A DNA stretch of 64,000 nt from Actinophytocola sp050699935. Its GTDB lineage: Bacteria; Actinomycetota; Actinomycetes; Mycobacteriales; Pseudonocardiaceae. A program made the position numbers and the translations under genes. This document shows positions 50,077 through 57,942 of the stretch, in pieces (the stretch's first letter is position 1; every line of letters starts with the position of its first letter). The DNA lies in assembly GCF_050699935.1 (NCBI RefSeq), contig NZ_JBOHGB010000001.1, positions 62,001 through 126,000 on the forward strand, given 5' to 3'. The notes under the pieces were generated by a model. That model ran no database searches. It was not told where the DNA came from and worked only from the letters and a program-made list of their open reading frames with translations.

Positions 50077-51876
50077 TCACGGGTCCTGACCTCGACCTCG
50101 CGCACCAGGGTCCTCGCCGTCGGTGTCATCAATGAGCACAGCCGACGCCAGCACCTCCGAAGGCGCCGCGGTCGCCTCCGTACGAGGCACGATCTTGCCC
50201 ATCAACGAGATGTACCGCTCGTCGCGCATCCGTTCGATCATGTGCGGATAGTGCAGGTCGAAAGCGGGACGTTCGGAGCGGATCTGGGGGAGCTCGGTGA
50301 AGTTGTGCCGGGGCGGCGGGCAGGGCGTGGCCCATTCCAGCGAGTTCCCGAAGCCCCACGGGTCGTCCACGTCGACAGGTTCGCCGTACCGGTAGCTCTT
50401 CACGACGTTGTAGATGAACGGCAGCACCGACGCACCCAGCACATAGGAGCCGACGGTCGACACAGTGTTCAACGTGGTGAAGCCGTCGGAGGGCAGGTAG
50501 TCGGCGTAACGCCGCGGCATGCCTTCGTTGCCCAGCCAGTGCTGGACCAGAAACGTTCCGTGGAAGCCGAGGAACGTGGTCCAGAAGTGCAGCTTGCCCA
50601 GTGACTCGTCGAGCATGCGGCCGGTCATCTTGGGAAACCAGAAGTAGATTCCGGCGTAGGTGGCGAACACGATCGTGCCGAACAGCACGTAGTGGAAGTG
50701 GGCCACGACGAAATAGGTGTCGGTGACGTGAAAGTCGATCGCGGGCGAGGCGAGCAACACGCCGGTCACACCGCCGAACAGGAACGTCACCAGGAACCCG
50801 ATGCTGAACAACATCGGGGTCTCGAAGGTGAGCTGCCCCTTCCACATCGTGCCGATCCAGTTGAAGAACTTGATCCCGGTCGGCACCGCGATCATGAAGC
50901 TCATCAACGCGAAGAACGGCAGCAGCACCGCACCGGTGGCGTACATGTGATGCGCCCACACCGTTATCGACAGTCCGGCGATTGCCATGGTGGCGAAGAC
51001 CATTCCCCGGTAGCCGAACAGAGGTTTGCGTGAAAACACCGGGATGATCTCGGTGACGATGCCGAAGAACGGGATGGCGACGATGTAGACCTCGGGGTGT
51101 CCGAAGAACCAGAACAGGTGCTGCCAAAGGATCACGCCGCCGTTGGCGGGATCGAACACGTGCGCGCCGAGACGACGATCGGCCAGCAACCCCAGCAGCG
51201 CCGCGGTCAAAATCGGGAACGCGATCAGCACCATGATGCTGGTGATCAGGATGTTCCAGGTGAAGATCGGCATCCGGAACATCGTCATGCCAGGCGCTCG
51301 CAGGCACACGACCGTCGTGATCATGTTGACCGCGCCGAGGATCGTACCCAGACCGCTGATCACCAGCCCGGTGATCCACAGATCCCCACCCACACCTGGG
51401 GAGTGGGCGCCGGTGGACAGCGGGGTGTAGGCGAACCAGCCGAAGTCCGCGGCCCCGCCCGGAGTCAGGAAACCCGCCAGCACGATCAGACCGCCGAACA
51501 GGAACAGCCAGTACGACAACGAGTTGAGCCGCGGGAACGCCACATCCGGTGCACCGATCTGCAACGGGAGAACACAGTTGGCGAATCCGAACAGCGTCGG
51601 CGTCGCGTAGAGCAGCAGCATGATCGTGCCGTGCATGGTGAACAGCTGGTTGTACTGCTCATGAGACAGAAACTGGAGCCCCGGGCGAGCCAGCTCGGTC
51701 CGGAGCAGCAGCGCCATCACCCCACCGGCCAGGAAGAACCCGATCGACGTGGTGAGGTACATGATGCCGAGCTGTTTGGGATCGGTGGTGCGAAGCAACC
51801 CGACCAAGGCCGAACCCGTCGCCGCCGGCCGCACCGGATACGGACGGGTCGTGATCGGCCGTGCAGTGGTGGTCAC
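50077..51876 (-). CDS. ctaD: Cytochrome c oxidase subunit I (aa3 type)
   Basis: 599 residues from GTG/ATG 51876, full length, about twelve membrane helices. Heme-copper motifs are intact: FTMHGTIMLLLYATP (low-spin heme His), WQHLFWFFGHPEVYIVAIP (CuB His with the Tyr), WAHHMYATG (CuB His pair) and YFVVAHFHYVLFG (heme a3 and a ligands). Proton-channel sequence MIAVPTGIKFFNWI is present. It is the catalytic subunit of the terminal oxidase. No ctaC, ctaE or assembly gene is adjacent, so it is an orphan copy inside the island and would need chromosomal partners. Confidence 0.97.
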   Translation of the reverse strand: MTTTARPITTRPYPVRPAATGSALVGLLRTTDPKQLGIMYLTTSIGFFLAGGVMALLLRTELARPGLQFLSHEQYNQLFTMHGTIMLLLYATPTLFGFANCVLPLQIGAPDVAFPRLNSLSYWLFLFGGLIVLAGFLTPGGAADFGWFAYTPLSTGAHSPGVGGDLWITGLVISGLGTILGAVNMITTVVCLRAPGMTMFRMPIFTWNILITSIMVLIAFPILTAALLGLLADRRLGAHVFDPANGGVILWQHLFWFFGHPEVYIVAIPFFGIVTEIIPVFSRKPLFGYRGMVFATMAIAGLSITVWAHHMYATGAVLLPFFALMSFMIAVPTGIKFFNWIGTMWKGQLTFETPMLFSIGFLVTFLFGGVTGVLLASPAIDFHVTDTYFVVAHFHYVLFGTIVFATYAGIYFWFPKMTGRMLDESLGKLHFWTTFLGFHGTFLVQHWLGNEGMPRRYADYLPSDGFTTLNTVSTVGSYVLGASVLPFIYNVVKSYRYGEPVDVDDPWGFGNSLEWATPCPPPRHNFTELPQIRSERPAFDLHYPHMIERMRDERYISLMGKIVPRTEATAAPSEVLASAVLIDDTDGEDPGARGRGQDP

Positions 51877-52463
51877 GGTTTGCCTCCTTCGGCACGGCCG
51901 TCGCGCGCCAGGCCCGCCCGGTGTGGACCGGGCGATCCAGAGCCGCTGTTCGACACTCCCGACGTATGGGCGTCACCGGCACACGGTGAGGTGGGCAACC
52001 CGGCGGCTCGCTGCGACCACATCCGAACGTGACGACGTCACCACCCTCACTGTTCTGGTGTCCGATCCCCGCGGCATCGTCAGTCGACGCTCGACGACCG
52101 GAGCCTCGGGCGCGGGAGGCAAGCCCGGGAGGTCGAGGGCAGAATCGAGTTGTTTATACAAACGACGGTAGTACAAATACCGCACGAGTCAAGCGACCGC
52201 CAGGCCTCGCCCGGGTCTGCCGTCGCCGCCCGACCGCAGACCACCAACCAGATACCAGGACAGGAGGAGCCACCATAAGGAGCACGAGCTCGTGGCGGCC
52301 GTTCGCGAGGTCTCCGGGCTGGAGGACGCCGATCAGCCCTGGCGGCCACACGTGCGACGCTGGCGTTGTTTGGGGGAGTGGTTCGCCGGTGGTGAGCCGA
52401 GCGACCTCGCTGCGCAGCCGTTCGCGGGCGTCGCCGAGTCGCTGCCGCAGACGGGTCGCGACG
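51877..52463. other. Non-coding right end of the island
   Basis: No protein-like sequence was recognised in about 590 bases. The first part is the ctaD promoter side. An AT-richer patch near 52150-52190 (TTTATACAAACGAC and GTACAAATACC) may hold a promoter or recombinase arm site. No integrase was seen. Confidence 0.45.
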
Positions 52464-52508
52464 GCCTCTCAAGCCGGTAGCGCGGGTTCGAATCCCGTCG
52501 GGGCTACG
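52464..52508 (+). other. Right attachment site (attR): 3' half of tRNA-Glu
   Basis: CCTCTCAAG through GGGGCTACGT repeats the tRNA-Glu 3' half at 43 of 45 positions. It retains a four-pair anticodon stem (CGGC/GCCG around CTCTCAA), the T arm with the canonical TTCGAAT and the acceptor 3' strand, but there is no D arm or 5' acceptor strand, so it is not a functional tRNA. Confidence 0.7.
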
Positions 52509-52534
52509 TTTCATCGCGGTGGTGTCGCCGGGCC

Positions 52535-53332
52535 TCAGGCGAGCGAGCGCAGGAAGGCCGGCACAGAGGCGACGGCCTCGGCCGGCTCGCCGCGCAGCCG
52601 GCTCTCCAGGGCGAGGTCGCCGTCGTAATCGATCGTGTCGAGTGCACTCAGCACGGCGGACCAGTTCAGGTGGCCCGCGCCCGGCTGCAGCCGGTTGGAG
52701 TCGCTCACCTGGACGTGTCCGACATGGCGCGCGAACCTCGTGAGAGCGGCGGCGGGATCGTCCTCCTCGATGTTCATGTGGTAGGTGTCCGCGCCGATGC
52801 GCACCGACGCCAGGCCGACCGCGTCGATCAGGTCCGCCGCCTGCGCCAGCCGGTTGACCATGTGGTCCTCGTAGCGGTTCAGCGGTTCGAGGAACAGCGT
52901 GACGCCCTCGGCGGCGGCGTGCTCGCCGAGCTCGGTCAGGCCGGCCAGCAGGACCTCCCGGTCCTCGGCCTCGCCGCGGGGCGGGTCGAACGGCGGCAGC
53001 CGGCGGGAGAACATCCCGTAGGACGCGGGCGTCATCGCCCCGACCCCGCCGAGTTCGGCGATGACCGACAGCTGGGAGCGCAGCTGCCGGACCGCGTCGG
53101 CCCGCAGGTCCGCGTCGAAGGCGCCGATGAAGTGCGGCATGTCGACGCACACGGTGCGCATCACGACCCCGTGCGCCGCCGCGCGCCGCAGCTCGGGCAG
53201 CCGCTTCGCCAGCGCCAGGTCGCCCTTGCCGCGCAGCTCGATCGCGTCGTAGCCGGCCGCGGTGGCGAAGTCCCATTTGGACTCGAGGTTCGCGCCGGGC
53301 AGCAGCTGCTCCTGGCAGGCGAACGTGAGCAC
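52535..53332 (-). CDS. Sugar phosphate isomerase/epimerase-like TIM-barrel protein
   Basis: 265 residues from GTG 53332, directly after the stop of the upstream dehydrogenase. AP-endonuclease-family-2 barrel: GYDAIELRGKGDLALAK, VTLFLEPLNRYEDHMVNR with a metal-binding Glu, VRIGADTYHMNIEEDDP with Asp and His, HVGHVQVSDSNRLQPGAGHL and the final Glu in YDGDLALESRLRG. Xylose-isomerase-like enzymes of this type act on sugars, inositols or hydroxypyruvate. With the adjacent dehydrogenase it likely forms a two-step sugar or polyol pathway; the substrate is unknown. Confidence 0.88.
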   Translation of the reverse strand: MLTFACQEQLLPGANLESKWDFATAAGYDAIELRGKGDLALAKRLPELRRAAAHGVVMRTVCVDMPHFIGAFDADLRADAVRQLRSQLSVIAELGGVGAMTPASYGMFSRRLPPFDPPRGEAEDREVLLAGLTELGEHAAAEGVTLFLEPLNRYEDHMVNRLAQAADLIDAVGLASVRIGADTYHMNIEEDDPAAALTRFARHVGHVQVSDSNRLQPGAGHLNWSAVLSALDTIDYDGDLALESRLRGEPAEAVASVPAFLRSLA

Positions 53333-54388
53333 TCAGTCCTCCGTGTAGTCCAGCACGACCTGCAACGCCTCGGCCGGGCGCTCGTCGATCAGCTCGTAGG
53401 CTGCCGCGGCGTCGGCCACGCGCACCCGATGGGTCACCAGCCCGACCGGGTCGACCGCGCCCTCGGCCGCCAGCCGCAGGAACGTGCGGTTCATCCGGTC
53501 CTGGTCCCACCGCCCGGCGAGCCGCGCCGGCGGGCCGCCGATCTGCGAGCAGACCAGCTCGACCCGGTTGTGGTGGAACTCCTCGCCCAGCCGCAGCCCG
53601 ACGGCGTCACCCTGGTAGAAGCCCGCGGCCACCACCCGCCCGCCGACGCAGACCGACCGGATGGCCTCGTGCAGCGCGTGGCTGTTGCCACTCAGCTCGA
53701 TTGCCACGTCCGCGCCACGCCCGCTGGTGAAGGAGCGGGCGACCTCGGCCGCGCTGTCGGTGGTGACGTCCACAGTGGTCGCGGCGCCGAACTCGGTCGC
53801 CTTGTCGAGCCGGGCCGCGATCGCGTCGCCGGCGAGGACGCGCGCCCCGCTGAGCGTGGCCAGCCGCGTGGCGAGCAGCCCGATCACGCCCTGGCCGAAC
53901 ACCGTCGCGGTCTCGCCCAGGTGCACCTCCGCGGCCAGGACGGCGTTGAGCGCGACCGACCCGACCCGGGTGAACGTCGCGGCCAGGGGGTCGAGCCCCG
54001 GCGGCACGACGTGATCGTCCAATATGGACGCTGGGACCACCGCTTCGCTGCGGTGGCCCCAGATTCCCCACACGAGGTCGCCCTCGGCCGGCACCCCTGG
54101 CTCGCCCGCCACGTCGGGCGCCACCTCGGTCACCATGCCGACCTCGGAGTATCCCCACCCCGACAGCGGATACCGTGGCTCGTCGGTCCCCGCCACGAAC
54201 AGCCGCCGCCGATCGTCCCAGGTCCGCGTGAGGTAGGGGTTCGTCCCGCGGTAGGCCGTCAGCTCGGTGCCGGCCGAGATGCCGGAGTAGAGCGTTCGGA
54301 CCCGCAGCGCACCCGGCGGCAGCGGCTCCTCGGCGATCTCCACGACCTCGACCCGCCGCGCGCCGGCGAACCGGACCACCGTGCCCAC
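53333..54388 (-). CDS. Medium-chain (zinc-type) dehydrogenase/reductase
   Basis: 351 residues from GTG 54388, with GAGGAGG four bases upstream. GroES-like N-terminal domain (VRTLYSGISAGTELTAYRG), GYSEVGMVTEVAPD, and a Rossmann domain with AEVHLGETATVFGQGVIGLLA and GADVAIELSGN. The catalytic-zinc Cys/His pattern of classical alcohol dehydrogenases is not evident, since the usual CGSD position reads SGISAGTE. It resembles the threonine/sorbitol-dehydrogenase-like oxidoreductases found with sugar isomerases. Stop and next start abut (TGAGTG), so the two are translated together. Confidence 0.88.
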   Translation of the reverse strand: MGTVVRFAGARRVEVVEIAEEPLPPGALRVRTLYSGISAGTELTAYRGTNPYLTRTWDDRRRLFVAGTDEPRYPLSGWGYSEVGMVTEVAPDVAGEPGVPAEGDLVWGIWGHRSEAVVPASILDDHVVPPGLDPLAATFTRVGSVALNAVLAAEVHLGETATVFGQGVIGLLATRLATLSGARVLAGDAIAARLDKATEFGAATTVDVTTDSAAEVARSFTSGRGADVAIELSGNSHALHEAIRSVCVGGRVVAAGFYQGDAVGLRLGEEFHHNRVELVCSQIGGPPARLAGRWDQDRMNRTFLRLAAEGAVDPVGLVTHRVRVADAAAAYELIDERPAEALQVVLDYTED

Positions 54389-54449
54389 TCGACCTCCTCG
54401 CTCCACGAACCGCCCACCGGCGGCCCGTTGTCGGGGAGTGTAGGGCCGG

Positions 54450-54779
54450 TTACGGCGCGTGCCACCCGCCGTGCCGGCCGGTGACCTGGTCGCGGGGGCC
54501 GATCTTGACGATGCCGAACGAGTCGAAGGAGTTGACCCGGATCTTCAGCACCAGGTCGTCCTTGACGATGACGAACAGCTCGCTCGGCCGCTGGAAGTCG
54601 TCCACGATCCGGTAGGTGCGGAACAGCGAGCCGTCGACCATCGCGAACAACGCCTTGTAGATGGCGTTGAGCTCCGACTGGCGGGCCGTCTCGGCCCACT
54701 CCGCGAGCACGTCGAGGCCTGTCTCCATCCGGAACCTGGAGGTGCCGACCGTCCTGCCGATTTCATTCATGACCCGCAC
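54450..54779 (-). CDS. Hypothetical protein
   Basis: 109 residues from GTG 54779, which has GAGGAG four bases upstream; ATG 54770 is the other candidate. Visible features are FRMETGLDVLAEWAETARQ, LNAIYKALFAMVDGSLFRT and ELFVIVKDDLVLKIRVNSFDSFGI. The fold appears mixed alpha/beta, with no membrane segment or signal peptide. It has the look of a conserved actinobacterial protein, but I do not recognise the family with confidence. An inverted repeat lies 30-66 bases upstream of the start. Confidence 0.65.
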   Translation of the reverse strand: MRVMNEIGRTVGTSRFRMETGLDVLAEWAETARQSELNAIYKALFAMVDGSLFRTYRIVDDFQRPSELFVIVKDDLVLKIRVNSFDSFGIVKIGPRDQVTGRHGGWHAP

Positions 54780-54808
54780 CCATCTCCTCGGGCGGACTCG
54801 CCGCTTTC

Positions 54809-54845
54809 CATAACACCGTTCTACTACAAAGGTAAGGGTGTTATG
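54809..54845. promoter_or_regulatory. Inverted repeat CATAACACC-N19-GGTGTTATG
   Basis: Nine-base perfect arms at 54809-54817 and 54837-54845 in an AT-rich patch just upstream of the hypothetical gene. Spacing of two turns suggests binding of a dimer or of two dimers at a promoter. No regulator is adjacent. Confidence 0.5.
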
Positions 54846-54902
54846 TAACGCTGTCAAGGTCAGTTGGTGGCGCGGCGAACTCACCGCACGTTGGGAGATC
54901 CA

Positions 54903-54935
54903 GAAAAACGGCCCGTCCCGCTCGTGCGGGAGGGA
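54903..54935 (-). terminator. Rho-independent terminator of the MDMPI-type gene
   Basis: On the minus strand a CCCGC/GCGGG-based stem with loop ACGA is followed by TTTTT (54908-54904). It lies about 160 bases past the stop of the gene ending at 55094, with nothing coding recognised between. Confidence 0.7.
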
Positions 54936-55093
54936 CCGCGCTGTTCGGCCGGGCCTACCGGCATACGGCGTCGGGCGACCCGCGCCCGTACTCGGTGATG
55001 TTCGGCGGACTGGTCACCCTGATGGTCGGCGAGGCGACACCGCCGAGGTCGCGGCGGCGCGCCGGTCGGCCAAACGGTTCCCGGTCGAGGTGC

Positions 55094-55807
55094 TCAGCGA
55101 GCCGTCGGTTCCGTTGGGGAGTCGGGCGGGCTGAACGGCCCCCAGGTGAACGCCGGCAGCCACCGGTGCGAGTCGCGGTCCCAGTCCAGCCCGGTGATCT
55201 GCGCGTGGGTGCGCCGCCCGGCGATCGACCGGTAGAGGTCGATGCGGTCCGCGGTGACCGTCGCCGCCGGGTCGCCGTCGCCAACGGTCCACTGGGTACT
55301 GCCGGTGGACAGGCGCAGCGCGGGCAGGTTGTGCGCGGTCACGGCCGCGGCGAACCCGTTGGCGAGTACCTCGAAGGCGCTCGCGAACGCGGGGTGCTCG
55401 TCGGGCATCGGGGCGCCGACCGCGTAGCGCAGGTCCAGTTCGTGGGTGAACGCGTCGGTCACCAGGAGGTTGCCGGCCCGGTCGCCCCGGTCGGCGAGCA
55501 GCAGGTCGACCTCGCCGCCGATCTGGTCCCACGCGTCCAGCAGCTCCGGCACGCCCATGTCGGCCGAGGAGGACGGGCGCGTCGACGGCCAGCCGGACAT
55601 CCGGCCGATCGAGAGGGCCGCCGACCCGACCAGGTGGGCGAGCAGGTCCCGCACCGTCCACTCCGGACACGCTGGCACGGTCGGGTTCGCCGGCCCTCCC
55701 GACAGCACCTCGAGCACGTTCTTCCGCACCTGACGGTAGGACTCGTGGTTGGGTGTGCGGGTGCCGCGCAGTGTCGGCCGGCCCACCTCGTACAGGCTCG
55801 TGTCCAT
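55094..55807 (-). CDS. Mycothiol-dependent maleylpyruvate isomerase-like (MDMPI/DinB fold) protein
   Basis: 237 residues from ATG 55807. VPACPEWTVRDLLAHLVGSA carries the first metal-binding His, and TDAFTHELDLRYAVGAP the second with Glu/Asp; a SCP2-like C-terminal domain follows (WTVGDGDPAATVTADRIDLY). Family members use mycothiol to isomerise or conjugate small electrophiles, or are uncharacterised. The gene follows a truncated SDR relic on the same strand, 16 bases apart. Confidence 0.85.
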   Translation of the reverse strand: MDTSLYEVGRPTLRGTRTPNHESYRQVRKNVLEVLSGGPANPTVPACPEWTVRDLLAHLVGSAALSIGRMSGWPSTRPSSSADMGVPELLDAWDQIGGEVDLLLADRGDRAGNLLVTDAFTHELDLRYAVGAPMPDEHPAFASAFEVLANGFAAAVTAHNLPALRLSTGSTQWTVGDGDPAATVTADRIDLYRSIAGRRTHAQITGLDWDRDSHRWLPAFTWGPFSPPDSPTEPTAR

Positions 55808-55823
55808 GCTCACCCCTGGCTGT

Positions 55824-56354
55824 CTACAGTGGAACGATGACATGCTGTCCTGGCACGGTGGCGGGAGCCTGGTGTCGGCGGGCCACGCGCTCGGCCGCGG
55901 CCTTGCTGGCGAGGTACGGCTCGCGGGCATGGCCGACCGGCGAGCCGGCGTGCAGCGGTTCCCGCCGGGAGGGGAACAGCGCGGCGACGCTGGACACGTG
56001 GACGGTGCGCTCGACCCCGGCCGACCGGGCCGCGGCGAGCACCACCTCGGTGCCGGTCTCGTTGGTGCGGCGCAGCTCCGCGCGGGCCCCAGGGACGAAC
56101 GAGTAGACCGAGGCGGCGTGCAGCACCGCGTCCGCGCCGCGCACCGTCCGCGCCACCACCACCTCGTCGAGCACGTCGCCCACCACGACGTCGACGTCGC
56201 CCGGGACGATCCCGAGCGGACCCAGCGCGCTGTCCACAGCGGATGGATCGCGGACGAGCAGGCGGACCCGGTGTCCGGCGCGCAGGATCGCGCCGACCGA
56301 GTGGGCGCCGACGAAGCCGGTCCCACCCGTCACGCAGACCAGACGCGCTGACAT
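55824..56354 (-). pseudogene. Truncated NAD-dependent epimerase/dehydratase (SDR)
   Basis: From ATG 56354 the Rossmann start VTGGTGFVGAHSVGAILRAGH and DVDVVVGDVLDEVVVARTV, VHVSSVAALFPS and the active-site YLASKAAAE are normal for an extended SDR. After VARRHQAPATV the sequence stops at about residue 176, where a 320-340 residue enzyme should continue with the substrate-binding domain. The C-terminal half has been lost and the next gene follows at once. Confidence 0.75.
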
Positions 56355-56372
56355 CGTGGACCCCCTGCCGGT

Positions 56373-56951
56373 TCAGGCACTGCGCGCCGTCGGCCCGCCG
56401 TGGTGATGGAAGCCGCCACCGAGGAACAGCAGGGGCCGGCCGCCGCCCCGGCTGGCGCTGTGCACCGTGCCGAGGAAGATCGAGTGGTCGCCGCCCCCGT
56501 AGGTCTCGGTCACATCGCACTCCAGCCAGGCGAGGGACCCGGCCAGCAGCGGCACGCCGGTGTGCCGACCGGGAAACCAGTCCACCTGGTCGAACTGGGC
56601 CATCCCGGCCGGCCGGCCCTTGCCGGCGAAGTAGCGCGCCACGTCCTCCTGCTCGGTGCTCAGCACCGACACGCCAAAGTGTTGCGATTCGACGATGGCG
56701 TCGTGCATCCGGGCGGTGCGGCCGACGCAGCACAGCACCATCGGCGGGTCCAGCGACACGGAGGTGAAGGCGTTGGCCGTCATCCCGTGTGCCTTCTCGC
56801 CGCGCGCCGTGAGCACCGTGATTCCCGTGGCGAACTGGGACATCACGTCGCGCAGCGCGCGGGCGTCGGTCTCCTGCTCGCTGCCGGTGCGGAGCATCGC
56901 CACCGGTGGCGGGGCGGGAGGTCCCGGCCGCTCCGCCCGCCCGCGGCTCAT
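56373..56951 (-). CDS. Flavin reductase-like (DIM6/NTAB) protein
   Basis: 192 residues from ATG 56951, overlapping the thioesterase stop by 4 bases. Core sequence LRDVMSQFATGITVLTARG, HGMTANAFTSVSLDPPMVLC, FGVSVLSTEQEDVARYFAGKG and GDHSIFLGTVHSA is typical of FMN/FAD reductases that feed two-component monooxygenases. There is an N-terminal Pro-rich extension of about 25 residues. No partner oxygenase gene is in the same unit. The enediyne-type thioesterase upstream suggests a natural-product setting, as such reductases are common there. Confidence 0.9.
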   Translation of the reverse strand: MSRGRAERPGPPAPPPVAMLRTGSEQETDARALRDVMSQFATGITVLTARGEKAHGMTANAFTSVSLDPPMVLCCVGRTARMHDAIVESQHFGVSVLSTEQEDVARYFAGKGRPAGMAQFDQVDWFPGRHTGVPLLAGSLAWLECDVTETYGGGDHSIFLGTVHSASRGGGRPLLFLGGGFHHHGGPTARSA

Positions 56952-57427
56952 CGCGCGTCCCTGCTGCTGGCCGGCTCCGGTGCGCCCGGGGCGACGTTCG
57001 GGATGCTGGTGTACGGCGCGAGCGCCTTCCGCAGGTTGGCGGGCACCCTGACCGGAACCGTGTCGTTGTTCGGCCCGCGCATGCAGGCGATCCGCTGCCG
57101 GCCCCTGGCGACCAGGAACTCGACGCCCTCCACGAGCTTCACGTAGTCGAAGCTGAACTGGATCTGGGTCTGGGTCAGCTCCTCGAGCCGCATCCGCACG
57201 GACAGCTCGTCGAAGGCGGTGATCTCGGAGAAGAACTCGCACTCCACCTTCAGCGTGAACAGCTTCAGATCCTCCTTCAGCTCCGCCAGCACCTCGGGGG
57301 CCTCTTCCTTGAGGAACATCTCCCGGCAGCGTCCCTGCCAGCGCAGGTAGTTCGTGTAGTAGACGTTGCCGACGAAGTTGGTCTCCTCGAATCCCACCGT
57401 GTGGCGGACCTCGTAGTATCCGGCCAT
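56948..57427 (-). CDS. Enediyne-biosynthesis-type hotdog thioesterase
   Basis: 159 residues from ATG 57427, with GAGAGGAG upstream. The sequence YYEVRHTVGFEETNFVGNVYY, RWQGRCREMFLKEEAPEVL and FTLKVECEFFSEITAFDELS matches the SgcE10/CalE7-type thioesterases that release the polyene from enediyne polyketide synthases. Length fits. No enediyne PKS is in the window, so it may belong to a cluster outside, be a remnant, or serve a different pathway. It is coupled to a small upstream gene (3-base gap) and the downstream flavin reductase (ATGA overlap). Confidence 0.88.
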   Translation of the reverse strand: MAGYYEVRHTVGFEETNFVGNVYYTNYLRWQGRCREMFLKEEAPEVLAELKEDLKLFTLKVECEFFSEITAFDELSVRMRLEELTQTQIQFSFDYVKLVEGVEFLVARGRQRIACMRGPNNDTVPVRVPANLRKALAPYTSIPNVAPGAPEPASSRDAR

Positions 57428-57430
57428 TCC

Positions 57431-57652
57431 TCAGTTCTCCTCTCCCGCGACCGACCTCGTTTCGCCGGCCTTCGCGGCGACGAGGTCGCGCACAGCGTCC
57501 CGCTGCTCGCCGAGGAGGGCCGCCCAGAACCGGTCCGGTTCGTGCCGGAAAGCCGTGCGTCCGTCGAGCACGTTCTCCCGAGGTTCTTCCGGAGAAGTGG
57601 TGTCCGGACAACGCAACCCAATGCGTAGGATCGCGTTCCGCTCCTTGCTCAC
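57431..57652 (-). CDS. Small hypothetical protein coupled to the thioesterase
   Basis: 73 residues from GTG 57652 (GTG 57658 also possible). Charged and soluble: SKERNAILRIGLRCPDTTSP, EPDRFWAALLGEQRDAVRD with the preceding His. No family recognised. Its stop lies three bases before the thioesterase ATG, and their ribosome sites overlap, so it is the first gene of a three-gene unit with the thioesterase and flavin reductase. It is divergent from the SARP gene. Confidence 0.5.
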   Translation of the reverse strand: MSKERNAILRIGLRCPDTTSPEEPRENVLDGRTAFRHEPDRFWAALLGEQRDAVRDLVAAKAGETRSVAGEEN

Positions 57653-57942
57653 GTTCACCGCCTCATGGCCGGAAAATCGGGACGAACGGCACACGCAGAT
57701 AATGCGCGGCCCGCCCGGGTGACGAGTACCAGCCTGCAACAGCGGTGATGAGCACACCTACTCCCGTTGTGCGCAGCGTGGTCCAGCGGAGTGCCGAAGC
57801 AAGATCGGGAATTGCCGGCACTCCCCGGATGCGGTTTCGGGGATCTGCGGGACTGGCGCCGGTCGGCGCATTCCAGGAGATTCCGCCACCCGTTTACCCG
57901 CTTTACTCTGCAATGAGGTGTATCGGTGAAATGAGCTGACTG

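Larger units (their letters stand above)
17610..52508. mobile_element. Putative genomic island of about 34.9 kb integrated at tRNA-Glu
   Basis: The 45 bases 17610-17654 (anticodon loop through the 3' end of tRNA-Glu plus three bases) recur at 52464-52508 with two mismatches. This is the footprint left by tyrosine-recombinase elements that integrate in the 3' half of a tRNA gene: one end keeps a complete tRNA and the other keeps a stub. Content supports foreign origin: IS5 relic, several broken genes, a V/A-type ATPase unusual for actinobacteria, and an orphan ctaD. No integrase, excisionase or replication gene was recognised, so the element is probably old or immobilised. Base composition does not obviously differ by eye. 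Confidence 0.6.

Noticed and set aside
51877..52463. Integrase gene at the right island end
   Set aside because: Both strands were read for tyrosine- or serine-recombinase motifs; none found, only non-protein-like frames.
52464..52508. A third, functional tRNA gene
   Set aside because: Only the anticodon arm to 3' acceptor strand is present; no D arm or 5' acceptor strand upstream, so it is treated as an attachment-site stub.
54838..55134. Plus-strand frame of 98 codons
   Set aside because: Overlaps a terminator of the opposite strand and part of the MDMPI-type gene; no recognisable protein sequence.
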